Both the position numbers and the translations under genes were made by a program. Under the pieces are notes generated by a model. That model saw only the letters and a list, made by a program, of their open reading frames with translations. It did not search any database and was not told where the DNA came from. 64,000 nucleotides of DNA from Granulicatella seriolae. Lineage in GTDB: Bacteria; Bacillota; Bacilli; Lactobacillales; Aerococcaceae. Shown here piece after piece: positions 63,684-64,000 of the stretch (the first letter of the stretch is position 1; each line of letters opens with the position of its first letter). Where the stretch lies: NCBI RefSeq assembly GCF_024543085.1, contig NZ_JANHNZ010000009.1, forward strand, positions 20,518-84,517, in the 5' to 3' direction.

Positions 63684-63785
63684 TTAATTCTCATATTTAA
63701 TCCGATAATAGTCTAAATTAGTTTTGAACTTGTTTTGAGCTGCTCTCATTGTTTCTAATAAATACCGGCAAGTGGTATTTACCAC
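63684..63785 (-). other. Short minus-strand reading frame, possible gene tail
   Basis: A frame reading NTTCRYLLETMRAAQNKF then TNLDYYRIKYEN ends at 63684 directly before a strong terminator. A GTG at 63785 might start it, without a convincing ribosome site. It is likely the tail of a larger, lost gene or a small protein of unknown role. Confidence 0.4.
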
Positions 63786-63798
63786 CTGCTCATTTTTA

Positions 63799-63878
63799 TT
63801 ACATTTCCATTATCTGCGAAGCAATAGCTTCATATTTATCAGCGGATAGCAAATGTTCTTCTACTTGAATAACATTAT
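63799..63878 (-). pseudogene. 3' end of a gene cut by an insertion sequence
   Basis: VIQVEEHLLSADKYEAIASQIMEM then TAA at 63799-63801 reads as a gene's C terminus on the minus strand, and it is cut at its 5' side by the repeat end of an IS256-like element. The original product is not recognised. Confidence 0.55.
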
Positions 63879-63903
63879 GGTTGCGTCAAGAATTATGTGT
63901 AAA
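63879..63903. mobile_element. Terminal inverted repeat of an IS256-family element
   Basis: GGTTGCGTCAAGAATTATGT then GTAAA resembles IS256-type ends (TTGACxxxATTCTTGTGTAAA-like pattern, read outwards from the transposase). It lies 27 bp from the transposase stop at the window edge. Confidence 0.7.
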
Positions 63904-63929
63904 TGGAAAAAACCATTCTGTCGGTTAAG

Positions 63930-64000
63930 TTAAAACATTGATTCTAATGTATCTTGTATTTCTTTAAAACCTTTATGAATCCGACACAAAAATTTCTGAT
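63930..64000 (-). CDS. IS256-family transposase, C-terminal end only
   Basis: The visible residues read KFLCRIHKGFKEIQDTLESMF then TAA. This tail, a small helix followed by the element's end, is typical of IS256/Mutator-type transposases. The rest lies beyond the window. It shows that an IS abuts the right end of this region. Confidence 0.7.
   Translation of the reverse strand, partial: QKFLCRIHKGFKEIQDTLESMF

Noticed and set aside
1..64000. CRISPR array or tRNA/rRNA genes
   Set aside because: The repeats are long hairpins spread over 35 kb, not short regularly spaced units, and no cloverleaf or rRNA sequence was recognised.

Overview
The window is AT-rich, low-GC Gram-positive DNA. Gene content (Rex, LicT-type antiterminator with a beta-glucoside PTS, TagO-like transferase, T-box leaders, type I signal peptidase, archaeal/eukaryote-like ProS, strong Shine-Dalgarno sites) fits a member of the Lactobacillales, perhaps Aerococcaceae or Carnobacteriaceae. 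The genus cannot be fixed from sequence reading alone. No rRNA or tRNA gene and no CRISPR array was seen.

Layout. 1-11634: mostly housekeeping. It holds rex (-), an ABC-F ATPase (+), a licT-like antiterminator and bglP-like PTS (+), tagO and a protein of unknown function (-), and argGH (+) behind an arginine T-box. 11971-25781: a long run of minus-strand genes. These are a ketopantoate-reductase-like gene with a PTS_EIIC_2 membrane protein, tsaD / double-GNAT rimI / tsaB, signal peptidase I, galM-galT, a YczE-like membrane protein, proS behind a proline T-box, and a GNAT-Tag fusion with a winged-helix gene. 26173-38710: accessory genes. They include a broken cysteine-peptidase-like gene, a TrmB / TauE / ornithine cyclodeaminase operon, an XRE regulator with a membrane protein, a broken fic, an Lsa-type ABC-F resistance gene with an attenuator leader, a divergent SDR/LysR pair, kinases and an esterase. 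39721-44496: a two-gene operon coding for a TIR-transmembrane-WD40 protein and a membrane protein with two TrkA-like Rossmann domains and a C-terminal RyR domain. This is the best candidate for an undescribed signalling or defence system. 44881-51369: small accessory genes (GNAT, DUF6933, GIY-YIG/DUF4357, DUF1349, and a HIRAN / unknown / J-domain cluster). 51742-55661: a divergent SDR/TetR pair, a RibD/DHFR-like reductase and a frameshifted oxidoreductase. 56012-64000: an ABC exporter, an AbiE abortive-infection pair, a small Zn-ribbon / unknown operon, an exonuclease fused to a NUMOD1-like motif, gene remnants and the end of an IS256-type element.

Two threads run through the window. First, a family of about a dozen long-hairpin repeats (about 160-260 bp) sits between transcription units from 11.7 to 46.5 kb. 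Their cores are conserved, but the outer stem arms differ between copies while remaining self-complementary, and some copies are chimeric. Single copies bracket individual accessory cassettes, including the TIR/RyR operon. Second, many accessory genes are damaged by one recognisable lesion each (in-frame stops, a one-base frameshift, a lost start codon), whereas no core gene is. The accessory portion therefore looks to be in active turnover and decay.

How the genes work together: Rex and the T-boxes tie expression to redox state and to tRNA charging. The licT/bglP unit is a self-contained sugar-induced system. tsaB-rimI-tsaD supplies tRNA t6A modification with an S18 acetylase. galM-galT serves galactose use. 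The AbiE pair, the TIR/RyR pair and possibly the exonuclease cluster are plausible anti-phage or stress-response modules.
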